Origin: Stramenopiles sp. TOSAG23-2
Taxonomy: Eukaryota > Sar
DNA length: 34,664 nucleotides
Reading direction: 5' to 3'
NCBI GenBank assembly: GCA_900128395.1
Contig: LT649349.1
Coordinates: 1-34,664, forward strand
Positions 9,963 to 19,285 of the stretch are shown here, piece by piece. The notes beneath the pieces were generated by a model, which worked only from the letters and a program-made list of their open reading frames with translations, made no database searches and was not told where the DNA came from. How positions within the stretch are numbered: the stretch's first letter is position 1; each line of letters starts with the position of its first letter. The position numbers and the translations under genes were made by a program.

Positions 9963-10302
9963 GATTATTCTTCGTTTTTTCTCTTATATAGTGTGTACAA
10001 TAATAACGTCAAGTTGTATATTTTTTATGAATTTCTTGTCTTTCTTTATTATACACTTATTGAATAAAATAAGTTATTTCGTATCTATAGTTGTATAATT
10101 GTGTTTTACTCTGAATTTTACACTTTGTATATATATTCTTGTTTCTGTTGTTATAATTAATATTTTTTTTACTTTTTTTTGTTGATTTAAATTGAATGAA
10201 TGAACTAAGAAATAAATAAATATAGAAATACTAATACACAGAAGAAATATACAAATATACAAATAGAAATATTAAAAGATATAACAAGACTATATATATA
10301 AC
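9963..10302. other. Divergent promoter interval
   Basis: 340 bp between two divergently transcribed genes, very AT-rich. It must contain both promoters, but I see no recognisable element beyond TA-rich leader sequence. Confidence 0.4.
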
Positions 10303-11399
10303 ATGGCATCACTAACTACTGACCCACCTCCCGCAAAGCAACGACGTACTACATTACAACCAGCAACAATTGAAGCCTTGGAAGAAGAACGTGCAGAACC
10401 TATTGAAATTGGTACATTAGTTTTACCAGCTGGATTTGAGTCTGCCTGCGGGATAATGACAAATATACTTCAATATTTAGATATTCGATCATTATGTAAT
10501 GTGAAACGATCATCTTTGATACAACAATGTAGAAAAGCATTTGGATGTGATGATTTTGAACGTGTACGTGATGTAGCATTAAGGCTTAGTTATGAAGGTA
10601 GAAGAAGTATAAATGAGATGAGACTTTCACATCCAGCGAGAAGACTTTATTTATTAATTGAAAGATATAAAAGTGAGTTTCCACGTGGTACGAGGTTCGA
10701 ATATACTATACCAACACCTATCGTATGTGCATGTGAACACGGACGTATGGATGATGTAGAATTATTTGTGAATCTTCATCCTTTTCACAAATGAGACTTT
10801 CACATCCAGCGAGAAGACTTTATTTATTAATTGAAAGATATAAAAGTGAGTTTCCACATGGAACACCTATCGTATGTGCATGTGAACACGGGCGTATGGA
10901 TGATGTAGAATTATTTGTGAATCTTCATCCTTTTCACAAGTATATTACTAATCGTGATGTGAATGGCTACAGAGATGATATGACATTGAAAGATATGGTG
11001 AATCAAGTCGGTAGATCTAGTGTTGGTTATGAAGGTACACCTTTAATGGCAGCTGCAAGAGAAGAACATTTCCAAATAGTTAAATATTTAATTGAACAAG
11101 GTGAAGCTGATCCTAATATTACAAATAGATATGGAGTGAATGCATTACATTTAGTATGTAATAACGGAACGGATACTGAGTTGATTCAATGCTTATTAAA
11201 TCATATGACGATTGAAAGTATTAATAAGACAGACAACGATGGAGAAACTCCATTAGATTGTTGTTATAGAGATAATGATAGTCCAATTCGCCAAGAAATG
11301 ATTGCACTTTTACGTACAAAAGGTGGAATTGCAAATAATTTTGATGAAAATGGTGATCGTATAGATTCATCAGATGATGAAGAAGAAGATGATTATTAA
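10303..11399 (+). CDS. Ankyrin-family protein, copy A, interrupted by tandem duplication
   Basis: Two overlapping frames belong to one gene. 10303-10794 (163 aa) has a basic PPPAKQRR start, a conserved LDIRSLCNVKRSSLIQQC helix pair and the first ankyrin-like unit (PIVCACEHGRMDDVELF). It stops at TGA just where a 173-bp tandem duplication begins. 10791-11399 (202 aa) repeats that region and continues through ankyrin units (GTPLMAAAREEHFQIVKYLIEQG, NALHLVCNNG, DGETPLDCCY) to an acidic end. A possible GTGAGT...CAG intron, 10673-10809 (137 nt), would join the parts in frame (319 aa) with a 12-residue duplication. Otherwise it is a recent pseudogene or a mis-assembly. Function is unknown; ankyrin repeats usually bind proteins. 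Confidence 0.7.
10618..10939 (+). repeat. Tandem duplication (173-bp period) inside ankyrin gene A
   Basis: Copy 1 is 10618-10790 and copy 2 is 10791-10939. Copy 2 lacks a 24-base piece near GTACGAGGTTCG and has a few substitutions. The period is not a multiple of three, so the reading frame breaks at the junction. Confidence 0.9.
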
Positions 11400-11821
11400 A
11401 AAAACATCTCTTTGACACCAAGGAGAGATAAATGGGAGAAGTAATCTATATACATCATACACTATATATCTAGTTGTATAATAAAATGTTCTTGTAACTC
11501 TTCTATCCTGATACACATCTCTCATTGTACTCTTATTAATCGTCTAATTTATAAATTTGCAAGAAGAAAATAAATAATAAAAGTGGTTCTTTCTCACATC
11601 AAAAAAATATATCACAACCTCTGATCATATTTCTGTTGTATACTACCAAGCCTGCATGCCTACCAATTACCACCTCCTAAAATCATCGAAATCGTCGAAG
11701 TGTCGAATTAATAAAAATAAAAAATGAATTGAAATTTGTGTGAAGATTGATTTCATTGAGAGAGAGAGAGAGAACACAACAAACAATAACAACAAAAGAA
11801 ACAAAAAAAAACAACAACATT
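11400..11821. other. Intergenic between ankyrin copies
   Basis: Holds the 3' flank of copy A and the leader of copy B, which is AG-repeat and AAC-rich just before the ATG at 11822. No other feature is supported. Confidence 0.5.
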
Positions 11822-13226
11822 ATGGCATCTATAACAAATAATAATAATCAATCACTTACTACAACTACTGCTACTACAAACAGCAACAGTACTAATGATG
11901 ATAATGGAATTGATGAATATAAAATATTAAAAACAATATCTGGAATTGAAAATAAAATATATAATTTACAAGCTGAAGTTGCAAGGAAAAATAAAGAAAT
12001 TCAACTATTAACGGAAGAAATATCAAAATTAAAACAACCCATGATTGAAAGAAGAAAGCATATGATAGCAGCATCAACGACTATAGGAAATCCACCACCT
12101 GCAAAACGTCGACGCACGATGTTACAACCAGCAACCATCGAAGCCTTGGAAGAAGAACGTGCAGAACCTATTGAAATTGGTATATTAGTTTTACCAGCTG
12201 GATTTGAGTCTGCTTGCGGCATAATGACAAATATACTTCAATATTTAGATATTAGATCATTATGTAATGTGAAACGATCATCTTTGATACAACAATGTAG
12301 AAAACGATTTGGATGTGATGATTTTGAGCGTGTACGTGATGTAGCATTGAAACTTGATTATGAAGGTAGAAGAAGTATAAATGAGATGAGACTTTCACAT
12401 CCAGCGAGAAGACTTTATTTGTTAATTGAAAGATATAAAAGTGAGTTTCCACGTGGTACAGCTAACAGAGATGAAATATCAACACCTATCGTATGTGCAT
12501 GTGAACACGGACGTATGGATGATGTAGAATTATTTGTGAATCTTCATCCTTTTCACAAGTATATTACTAATCGTGATGTGAATGGCTACAGAGATGATAT
12601 GACATTGACGTATGGATGATGTAGAATTATTTGTGAGTTTGCATCCTTTTCACAAGTATATTACTAATCGTGATGTGAATGGCTACAGAGATGATATGAC
12701 ATTGAAAGAATACGTGAGTCAAGTCGGTACAAATAGTGATGGTTATGAATTTACACCTTTAATGGAAGCTGCACATAACGAACATTTCCAACTAGTTCAA
12801 TATTTAATTGAACAAGGTGAAGCTGATCCTAATATTGCACGTAGTACTGGAGAGAATGCATTACATTATGCAGCAGGTTGGAACAGTACTACTACTGCTT
12901 TGATTCAGTTCTTATTAAATCATTTGACAATTGATAGTATTAATAAGACAGACTCGGATGGAGAAACTCCATTGGATACTTGTTATGAACATAATAATCA
13001 TAGTCCAATTCGCCAAGAAATCATTGCACTTTTACGTTCAAAAGGTGGAATTGCAAATATTAATAAGACAGACTCGGATGGAGAAACTCCATTGGATACT
13101 TGTTATGAACATAATAATCATAGTCCAATTCGCCAAGAAATCATTGCACTTTTACGTTCAAAAGGTGGAATTGCAAATAAATACGATGAAAATGGTGAAT
13201 ATATAGATGATGAAGATGATTATTAA
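11822..13226 (+). CDS. Ankyrin-family protein, copy B, interrupted by tandem duplication
   Basis: ATG at 11822. The first frame runs to TGA at 12617-12619 and the second, overlapping frame is 12612-13226. The N-terminus is N/T-rich, then a coiled coil (about residues 30-75, KILKTISGIENKIYNLQAEV) that copy A lacks. The family core PPPAKRRR, EALEEERAEPIEIG, LDIRSLCNVKRSS, the ankyrin units and the SKGGIAN...DDEDDY end follow. A 97-bp tandem duplication shifts the frame at 12608/12609, and a perfect in-frame 120-bp duplication later repeats one ankyrin unit plus the LRSKGG motif. Frame-restoring GT-AG pairs exist (for example 12559-12688), but they delete conserved residues, so I do not rely on them. 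Status: recently broken gene, spliced gene or assembly mosaic. Confidence 0.7.
12512..12705 (+). repeat. Tandem duplication (97-bp period) inside ankyrin gene B
   Basis: Copies 12512-12608 and 12609-12705 differ at about three positions (GTGAATCTTCAT against GTGAGTTTGCAT). 97 is not divisible by three, so the frame is broken at the junction. Confidence 0.9.
12939..13178 (+). repeat. Perfect 120-bp tandem duplication at the 3' end of ankyrin gene B
   Basis: 12939-13058 and 13059-13178 are identical as read. The duplication is in frame and adds 40 residues (INKTDSDGETPLDTCYEH onward). The unit contains CAAAAG|GTGGAA, so a weak donor and acceptor pair exists that could in principle splice out one copy. 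Confidence 0.92.
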
Positions 13227-13370
13227 AAAACACTTAAATTTTATACCTCGCTCGCCCTAAAAGATCCTCCTGATCATATATATATATATATATATAGTTG
13301 TGTATATCTCTCTCTAATACGACGTACCCTTCTCATAAAAAAAAAATCCTCCTCTCTCCTCTCCCCTCTC

Positions 13371-15166
13371 TCATTTAAATGTAAACACTTTAATCCCTTC
13401 ATATTGATTTTCATCATCAACATTATTCATCCCAGTACCACCATCATCATCCGTATTACGACCACCATATTCTGATAAATCAACCCAATCATCATTCGGT
13501 TCTGCCCAATTAAAAATACCTTTATGTTTTCGTAAATTCAATGGTTTCAACATCATCATCCGTATTACGACCACCATATTCTGATAAATCAACCCAATCA
13601 TCATTCGGTTCTGCCCAATTAAAAATACCTTTATGTTTTCGTAAATTCAATGGTTTCAATGTTTTACCTAAATTTTCAATTTGTTCTTGTGTTAATAATG
13701 CATTCTCTAATTCCTCCTTCGTTAATGGTTGGGATGATTTTGATAAAAATTGACGTGATAATGCTACTGCATTGTCGGTTGTTAAATTTAAATGAGATGG
13801 ATCTAAAAATTTACTAACCCATTTAGGTAATTTATCACGTTTATCTTTGGAATTATATCGTGCATCGGCAAATAATACTAAACCATAATCCGTTTTCGAA
13901 CGAACGACACGGCCAACACATTGTGATGTTTGTCGTAATGCATCAAATGTTAAATAATAACTTTGTGTAATTTTTGGATGTTTTTCTCTTAAAAATTCCA
14001 TACGTGATTCTAATGAATGACTTTTTGTATATTGAAATGGTATGCCAAACATAATAACACATCGACCATATTGTCGATCAAAATCAATCCCTTCCGCAAC
14101 TTTACCTCTAGCAATGGAGAAAAATACAGCACCACGACCACAATCACATGCTTTTTTAAAATTTTGCAATGCCAATGTTGTTTCAACAACATCCTTCGTT
14201 TCAATAAAAATTAATTTATTTTTTTGTACTTCTTCTAAAACTCGTTGTTCGTTCCATTTTAATATAACTTTTTCCATAAATGCATAACTTGTAAAAAAAC
14301 AAACCATGCCATCTGGAACAATTTTACACATATCAGAAAGTAATTTTCCATAATTATAAATAACACTTGGATCTCCCCGTTTATTATATGCAGAACTAAT
14401 TTGTGAATTATCACTACCACGAGTAACGACCATTGGACAAATAGGTGTCCGTGTGACTGACATTGTAAATGATTCTTCAACACATACACGACCTTTCATT
14501 CCTAATACTTTTGGATAATAATCCAATGGTGACAATGTCCCCGATGTAATAACAACCGTTCGAAAACGTTCAAACACGTGTTTAATTGCAATCGATGCAT
14601 CCATACATGATAATTGTAAAACAGAATCACGAAAATTTTCGATCTGTGTACTAAATGGTTCAATAATACAAACAAATCCTTTTGGATATGTTGCTAATAA
14701 CGTAGCAAAATCTGCTACAAGGGACAATGGTGTATATTCATTTAAATCCGTAATTTCTAAAGTTCGTAATAATGAATTTAAACGTGTATATGCAAATTTT
14801 AATGGTTTTTCCTCAATTGCTGTTGTTTTTCGTAAATCATGTATAAATCGTAACGGTGTTTCTTTCGTAACTACTTCGGCATTTCTTAATCTCGATCGCA
14901 AATAATTTACAATAGAGGATAAAAATGTACAAAATAAATCAGCTCGACGAATACTTGCTGGTATTGCTTCCATTGCAACATCTTTTGGCAACTGACCAAA
15001 TGCATTATTATTATTGTTATTCATACCTCCACCAGGTGGTACCGGATTTTGTAATCCATTGTAATCATTAATAACCATTCCATTACCACCACCATTTGGT
15101 ATTGCTGTCGTCGTAGTATTAGTGGTAGTTGTTGTTGTTGTTGTTGTCGTCGTCGTTCCATTGTTG

Positions 15167-15203
<37 letters not shown>

Positions 15204-16155
15204 CCTCATTTCCTAATCCTCTTACTAATTGAGCATATTCACGTTGTAATTTTTCTGCATCTGCTTCTTTCATTTCAGTTACTCTATTTTTCAATTTTTT
15301 TATATTATTTGCTGCCATTTTTAATCGACGTTTATCTAAATAAACACTTAATGCTTCAATGCAAATACTATCAATATTATGCGCTTCATCAAATACAACG
15401 ATACTTTCCTTTGCTAATTCTTTTGTAACAATTGCACTAACTTTTGGATCTAATAAATATTGATAATTAAATACAACTACATTTGCTGCACCAATTGCTT
15501 GACGTGTCATGAAATATGGGCACCATCCATTTTTTCTACCTAAATCTTTTAAATCATCTAATGTATAAATACCTTCATTTAATACATATTCTGTACCAAG
15601 ACGATCATATTCTTCAAAAAAAGAACAACCATTACCATTTGGAATATTAAATCCACCCGCAGCACCATTATTATTATTGTTGTTGTTGTTGTTGTTATTG
15701 TTTTTTTGACGTATCCATGGTGCTGTCATTGAACGACATGCACTATCTACTGATTCACCATCAGCTTCAGCCATTGCAGTTGGGTGAATGCACATATTTC
15801 TACGTGCACTTAAACATAGACCAACGATTTTACAACCATGATCATTTACTTCTTTGCGCCTATATGCAATTACTTTTTTTAATTCTTCAACACATTTAGT
15901 CATTTCTGGTACAGTACGTGTACAATAAATTAATTTTCCAACTTTATCTTTATGTGCAGCTTGATATGCAGTAATTAACGATAATAACGATACCGTTTTT
16001 CCTGTACCTGTCGGCATTTCCAATAAGCAATGCCTCCGTTTTTCATTCCCACCATGATCCAATGTTTGTTTTAAATATTGCATATATTTATATTGTTCTG
16101 GATATATACGATCATATGGAAAAAAAACTTCAACATTATCCAATTTAAACCTCAT
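13371..16155 (-). CDS. ERCC2: XPD/ERCC2 (Rad3) DNA helicase of TFIIH
   Basis: 5'-to-3' helicase subunit of TFIIH, needed for nucleotide excision repair and transcription initiation. Start at 16155. Walker A MPTGTGKT (47-54), the DEAH box (256-259), all four Fe-S cluster cysteines (C122, C140, C177, C212) and helicase motif VI (QCVGRVVRSKTDYG) are present. Poly-N and poly-T runs enlarge two surface loops: one between Fe-S cysteines 2 and 3 (about 152-163), the other in the arch domain (about 320-390). Read straight through, the frame ends at 13522 (877 aa) with the odd tail VETIEFTKT. If the 109-nt duplication is spliced as an intron (13520-13628), the protein is 891 aa and ends GIKVFTFK at 13371. 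The acidic C-terminal extension after LNLRKHKG is longer than in human XPD. Otherwise intronless. Confidence 0.95.
13442..13659 (-). repeat. Perfect 109-bp tandem duplication at the 3' end of XPD, possible new intron
   Basis: 13442-13550 and 13551-13659 are identical. On the minus strand each copy contains CATAAAG|GTATTT. Splicing from the GT at 13628-13627 to the AG at 13521-13520 removes exactly 109 nt and recreates the unduplicated reading frame, ending at 13371. Without splicing the frame shifts and ends at 13522. Confidence 0.85.
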
Positions 16156-16785
16156 TTAAATATATTATGCTATAACCACGCAGGTGATAAAACGGTGGAT
16201 GATATTTTTATTTATTTAATTTAATTATTGAAGAAATGTTGTTGGGTGGTTATTATATGTAATTTTTCCCCCCTTTGATGATTATTATATGTATTATGCC
16301 GTATGTATAAAACAAAAACAACGTTTATGTAGACGGCTATATATCCATTCAATAAATGTAAATACAAATATAGATGGAAGAATGTAAAATTGTCTTTTTT
16401 GGATAATATTTTTTCGCACGTTTTCGCACCACGTTCGTTGTGTATACCTGCTATTTCCCAAAAAATAATGGAAAGGATTTTCTTAATACTTTTCCCATAC
16501 TGTGCTGTTATAGAAAATTAATAACACTAATTATAATTAAAAAATTGCATCATAAAAAATGTAAAATGGTGGTTTTAGGGCATTTTCCTTAAAACAAAAT
16601 GTCGTTATTGTGCGGTGTGAAGAGCAAGAAGAAAAAAAAAAGATTTAAATTTTGCAAAATAAAAGTCATTAATAATAGAATTAAAGAAATATGAAAAAGA
16701 ATGATATTGGGACAAATGAAAAAAGAAAACTTGGCGTATATTGTTATTTTTTAGTTTACAGTACAACATTGAATAATTGTTTGTT
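16156..16785. other. Intergenic between XPD and the divergent ankyrin relative
   Basis: 630 bp containing both divergent promoters. Near 16446-16455 the complement of the ATAGCAGGT word (followed by ATACACAACG) recurs. I see no RNA gene or coding exon. Confidence 0.45.
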
Positions 16786-17796
16786 ATGTCGTCTAAAAAA
16801 ATGTCTTCCGAAGTAGAGGCAGACAGGGAAGAAAGAAGGTGCTTGTTGGAGGAAATGAAAGTGATACAGAAAAAGTTGGATGTAGTGGAGCAACGTATGT
16901 ATCAGCGGTTGCACAAACATGGGTTGATGAAATTGAAAATATGCGCACCAGGTTTATTGGCAAATATTATTGGATTCATTGCATCTGATCCCAAAACATT
17001 AGTATCCTTCAAACTCTCTAGTATTTTGAAGCAATTCAATGACGCGATGGATCCGTTGAACGGAGAAGAGGTCAGTAGAGCAATGGATAAATTACTTTCA
17101 AAGAATATTTGGCATTATAGTGTAAAACAACATTTTGAACGTGTTTATGTTGAAAGACGCTATAATAGTGACTTTTATTTAAATTTGGTTTTTAATTCAA
17201 AAATGATTATATTTAAAATATTAAAAGAGTTACCGAGAAAGTATGAGGAAGAAATAGGCAATATGGATGATAGTCCCCCGCTGTATATTGGAATTTGCCG
17301 AAGTAGGCTTACAGAAAGGGGGCATGATATCAAATTTCTGATTGAAAACTATGATATTAATATTTATGAGAAACGTAGTATGAACTATATTTTAAACTTG
17401 GAACGAGGCTTAGATTATGAGGGTGGTACTGAAAACTGTACGCTTTTGAATTGTGCCGTTGGGCAGACTATGGATTTTGTTATGATTGATTTGATAGAAT
17501 GTCTCTTGAAGCAACCTCTGATTGATGTGAAAGCAACTGATGCAGAGCAGTGCAATGTACTCCATGCATCACCCCAGGTTCCAGAGTTATGGGAATTATT
17601 TTGCTCTTTTGAAAAATGTTTTTCTGAGGATGTGATGAATGCAGTCAATCAACATGGTGAAACACCTTTGGATATGCTATATTGCTTATACCAAGTAGGA
17701 GTAGAAGATGGAGAAGACGAAGACGACTTGAGAGAACATATGGAATTAATTGAATTTTTAAGAAGCAAAGGTCTGAAGCGACAAGCGGATTTATGA
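16786..17796 (+). CDS. Divergent member of the local ankyrin family
   Basis: 336 residues from the ATG at 16786, intact. An N-terminal coiled coil (EADREERRCLLEEMKVIQKKLDVVEQRM) is followed by a helical box (APGLLANIIGFIASDPKTLVSFKLSS) that corresponds in position to the LDIRSLCNVKRSS box of copies A and B. Degenerate ankyrin units come next (HDIKFLIENYDINIYE, TLLNCAVG, ETPLDMLY) and the end is LIEFLRSKGLKRQ, paralleling IIALLRSKGG of the family. Third positions are more G-rich than in copies A and B. It is probably an old paralogue separated from the others by XPD. The helical box could be a divergent F-box, but the match is weak. Function unknown. Confidence 0.7.
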   Translation: MSSKKMSSEVEADREERRCLLEEMKVIQKKLDVVEQRMYQRLHKHGLMKLKICAPGLLANIIGFIASDPKTLVSFKLSSILKQFNDAMDPLNGEEVSRAMDKLLSKNIWHYSVKQHFERVYVERRYNSDFYLNLVFNSKMIIFKILKELPRKYEEEIGNMDDSPPLYIGICRSRLTERGHDIKFLIENYDINIYEKRSMNYILNLERGLDYEGGTENCTLLNCAVGQTMDFVMIDLIECLLKQPLIDVKATDAEQCNVLHASPQVPELWELFCSFEKCFSEDVMNAVNQHGETPLDMLYCLYQVGVEDGEDEDDLREHMELIEFLRSKGLKRQADL

Positions 17797-18472
17797 TACC
17801 TCTCGTAATATATATATATAAAAAATAAAAACAACAGGTTTAAAAAAATATGTGTTTAAAACCGCCGAAGAATTTTTTTTTAAATTTTACACCACACGCT
17901 TTTAAGGTAATATGGGCATCGAGCCAACGTAAAACGTAAATTGTAAAAATGAGACGGCAGATCTCAAAATTTAAACGTGATTTATAGTATCGGAATAGCA
18001 GGTGGTATAATTTAATGCTGTGTATATATTATTGTGATAGACGTACTTTAATTTTTATAACATTAACTTAACAATTTCTACTCCTATCAAAATTTGTATT
18101 ATATGTTTCCTATGTAACATATATATTCTACTAAGTGCAAATATGTCTATCGCAATAATATAGACACAGCACTAAATTATAACACCTGCTATTTCCATAC
18201 TAAATCACCAACCCGACGTTTAAATTTTGAGATCTTAGGAACTTTTTTATATTTATTTTTATAAGCTTATAAGCACCTTAAACAAACTTCTTCTTAGAAA
18301 ATTCTATTTAATAATTTATTAACAACTAAAAAACACACATAAATACATCGAAAATCATCCCAGGTATAGTCGTCGTCGTCTATCCATCACGATTGTAAAA
18401 TGTAAATTTACAATTATATATTATAAATACTTGTATTAGATATATACACATCAGAATTTTACAAAACGTAAA
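17797..18472. other. Intergenic carrying a MITE-like element
   Basis: Apart from the foldback element at 17959-18235 and AT-rich filler, nothing coding is seen. The right part, about 18300-18472, is the leader region of the ISCA2 gene. Confidence 0.5.
17959..18235. repeat. MITE-like foldback element with about 85-90 bp arms
   Basis: The left arm 17959-18042 (AGATCTCAAAATTTAAACGT, ATAGCAGGTGGTATAATTTA, GTGATAGAC) is complementary to the right arm 18145-18235 (GTCTATCGCAATAATAT, TAAATTATAACACCTGCTAT, ACGTTTAAATTTTGAGATCT) at roughly 80-85% with a small insertion. The centre is about 100 bp and has no coding capacity. The arms contain the ATAGCAGGT word found at several other intergenic places in the window. 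Confidence 0.75.
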
Positions 18473-19173
18473 ATGTTTCTTAAAGCGATGCAACGCAAAT
18501 ACAATGTCGCGTCTATGAAAAATATCATAAAACGACATTCATTGATTCATAAAAAAAATAAAGTAGTTGTACATTTTAGTACATTTATTAATCATCCTTT
18601 TAATAATGATAATAATAAACAATATGTGAAATATAAGAATAATATACAAATAAATAAGAATAGCTTGTGTAATTATAATAAATATTGGTTACGTGAATTC
18701 CATGCAAGTTCTAGTGGCATGTCAATGGATGATGTATTATTGACACCAGTATGTGCAAAACGAATTAATACGTTAAATAAAAAATCAGGTAATAATGAAT
18801 ATTTAAGAATTTCTGTAGAAAGTGGTGGTGTAAGTATTTCCTATAGCTATTATCAAACCTTATTAGATTCATAACTGACATATCTAAATATATATATATA
18901 TATATATGAACTTGATCAATAAAACAGTGCAGTGGTTTCCAATATAAATTTATGTTGGAAAGTAATGATGAATTAGATGAAGACGATGACCATGTATTTG
19001 AACGCGATGGTGCAAAAGTTGTTATTGATGATGTATCATATGAATTTGTTAAAGGTAGTACAATTGATTTTGAAGAGGAAATGATACGTAGTTCATTTGC
19101 TGTAATTAATAATCCAAATAGTGAAAGTGGTTGTGGTTGTGGTGTATCATTTGCTGCTAAAATTGATATTTAA
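18473..19173 (+). CDS. ISCA2: ISCA2-type mitochondrial A-type Fe-S assembly protein (2 exons)
   Basis: Exons 18473-18829 and 18928-19173 (intron GTAAGT to ACAG, 98 nt, phase 0) give 200 residues. The three cluster-binding cysteines are C120 (ESGG|CSGFQY, split exactly at the intron), C188 and C190 (SGCGCG). The family block LRISVESGG, then FERDGAKVVIDDVS, FVKGSTIDFEEE, SSFAVINNPN is complete. The N-terminal ~90 residues are basic and Asn/Lys-rich (KRHSLIHKKNK, FHASSSGMSMDD), consistent with an unusually long mitochondrial presequence. The protein acts with ISCA1 and IBA57 in making [4Fe-4S] clusters in the matrix. ISCA2 rather than ISCA1 is favoured by the SGCGCGVSFAAK end. Confidence 0.93.
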
Positions 19174-19285
19174 AAAATATAATATACAACACATGATGTA
19201 ATATTATATATATTACCCGCGCCTTTTATTTTAATTTTCGTGTTAGTACTGACGGCCCTCTTTCTCTCTCTCTCCTTCTCTCTTT

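Noticed and set aside
11747-11821. Extension of ankyrin gene B upstream to a TTG
   Set aside because: The AG-repeat leader has no family similarity and the ATG at 11822 begins MASITNN, matching MASLTTD of copy A.
12939-13178. CRISPR-like direct repeats
   Set aside because: The two copies abut without spacers and lie in a coding sequence; none of the repeats in the window has repeat-spacer form.
13541-15899. Plus-strand frames opposite XPD
   Set aside because: Antisense of a full-length, motif-complete helicase gene.
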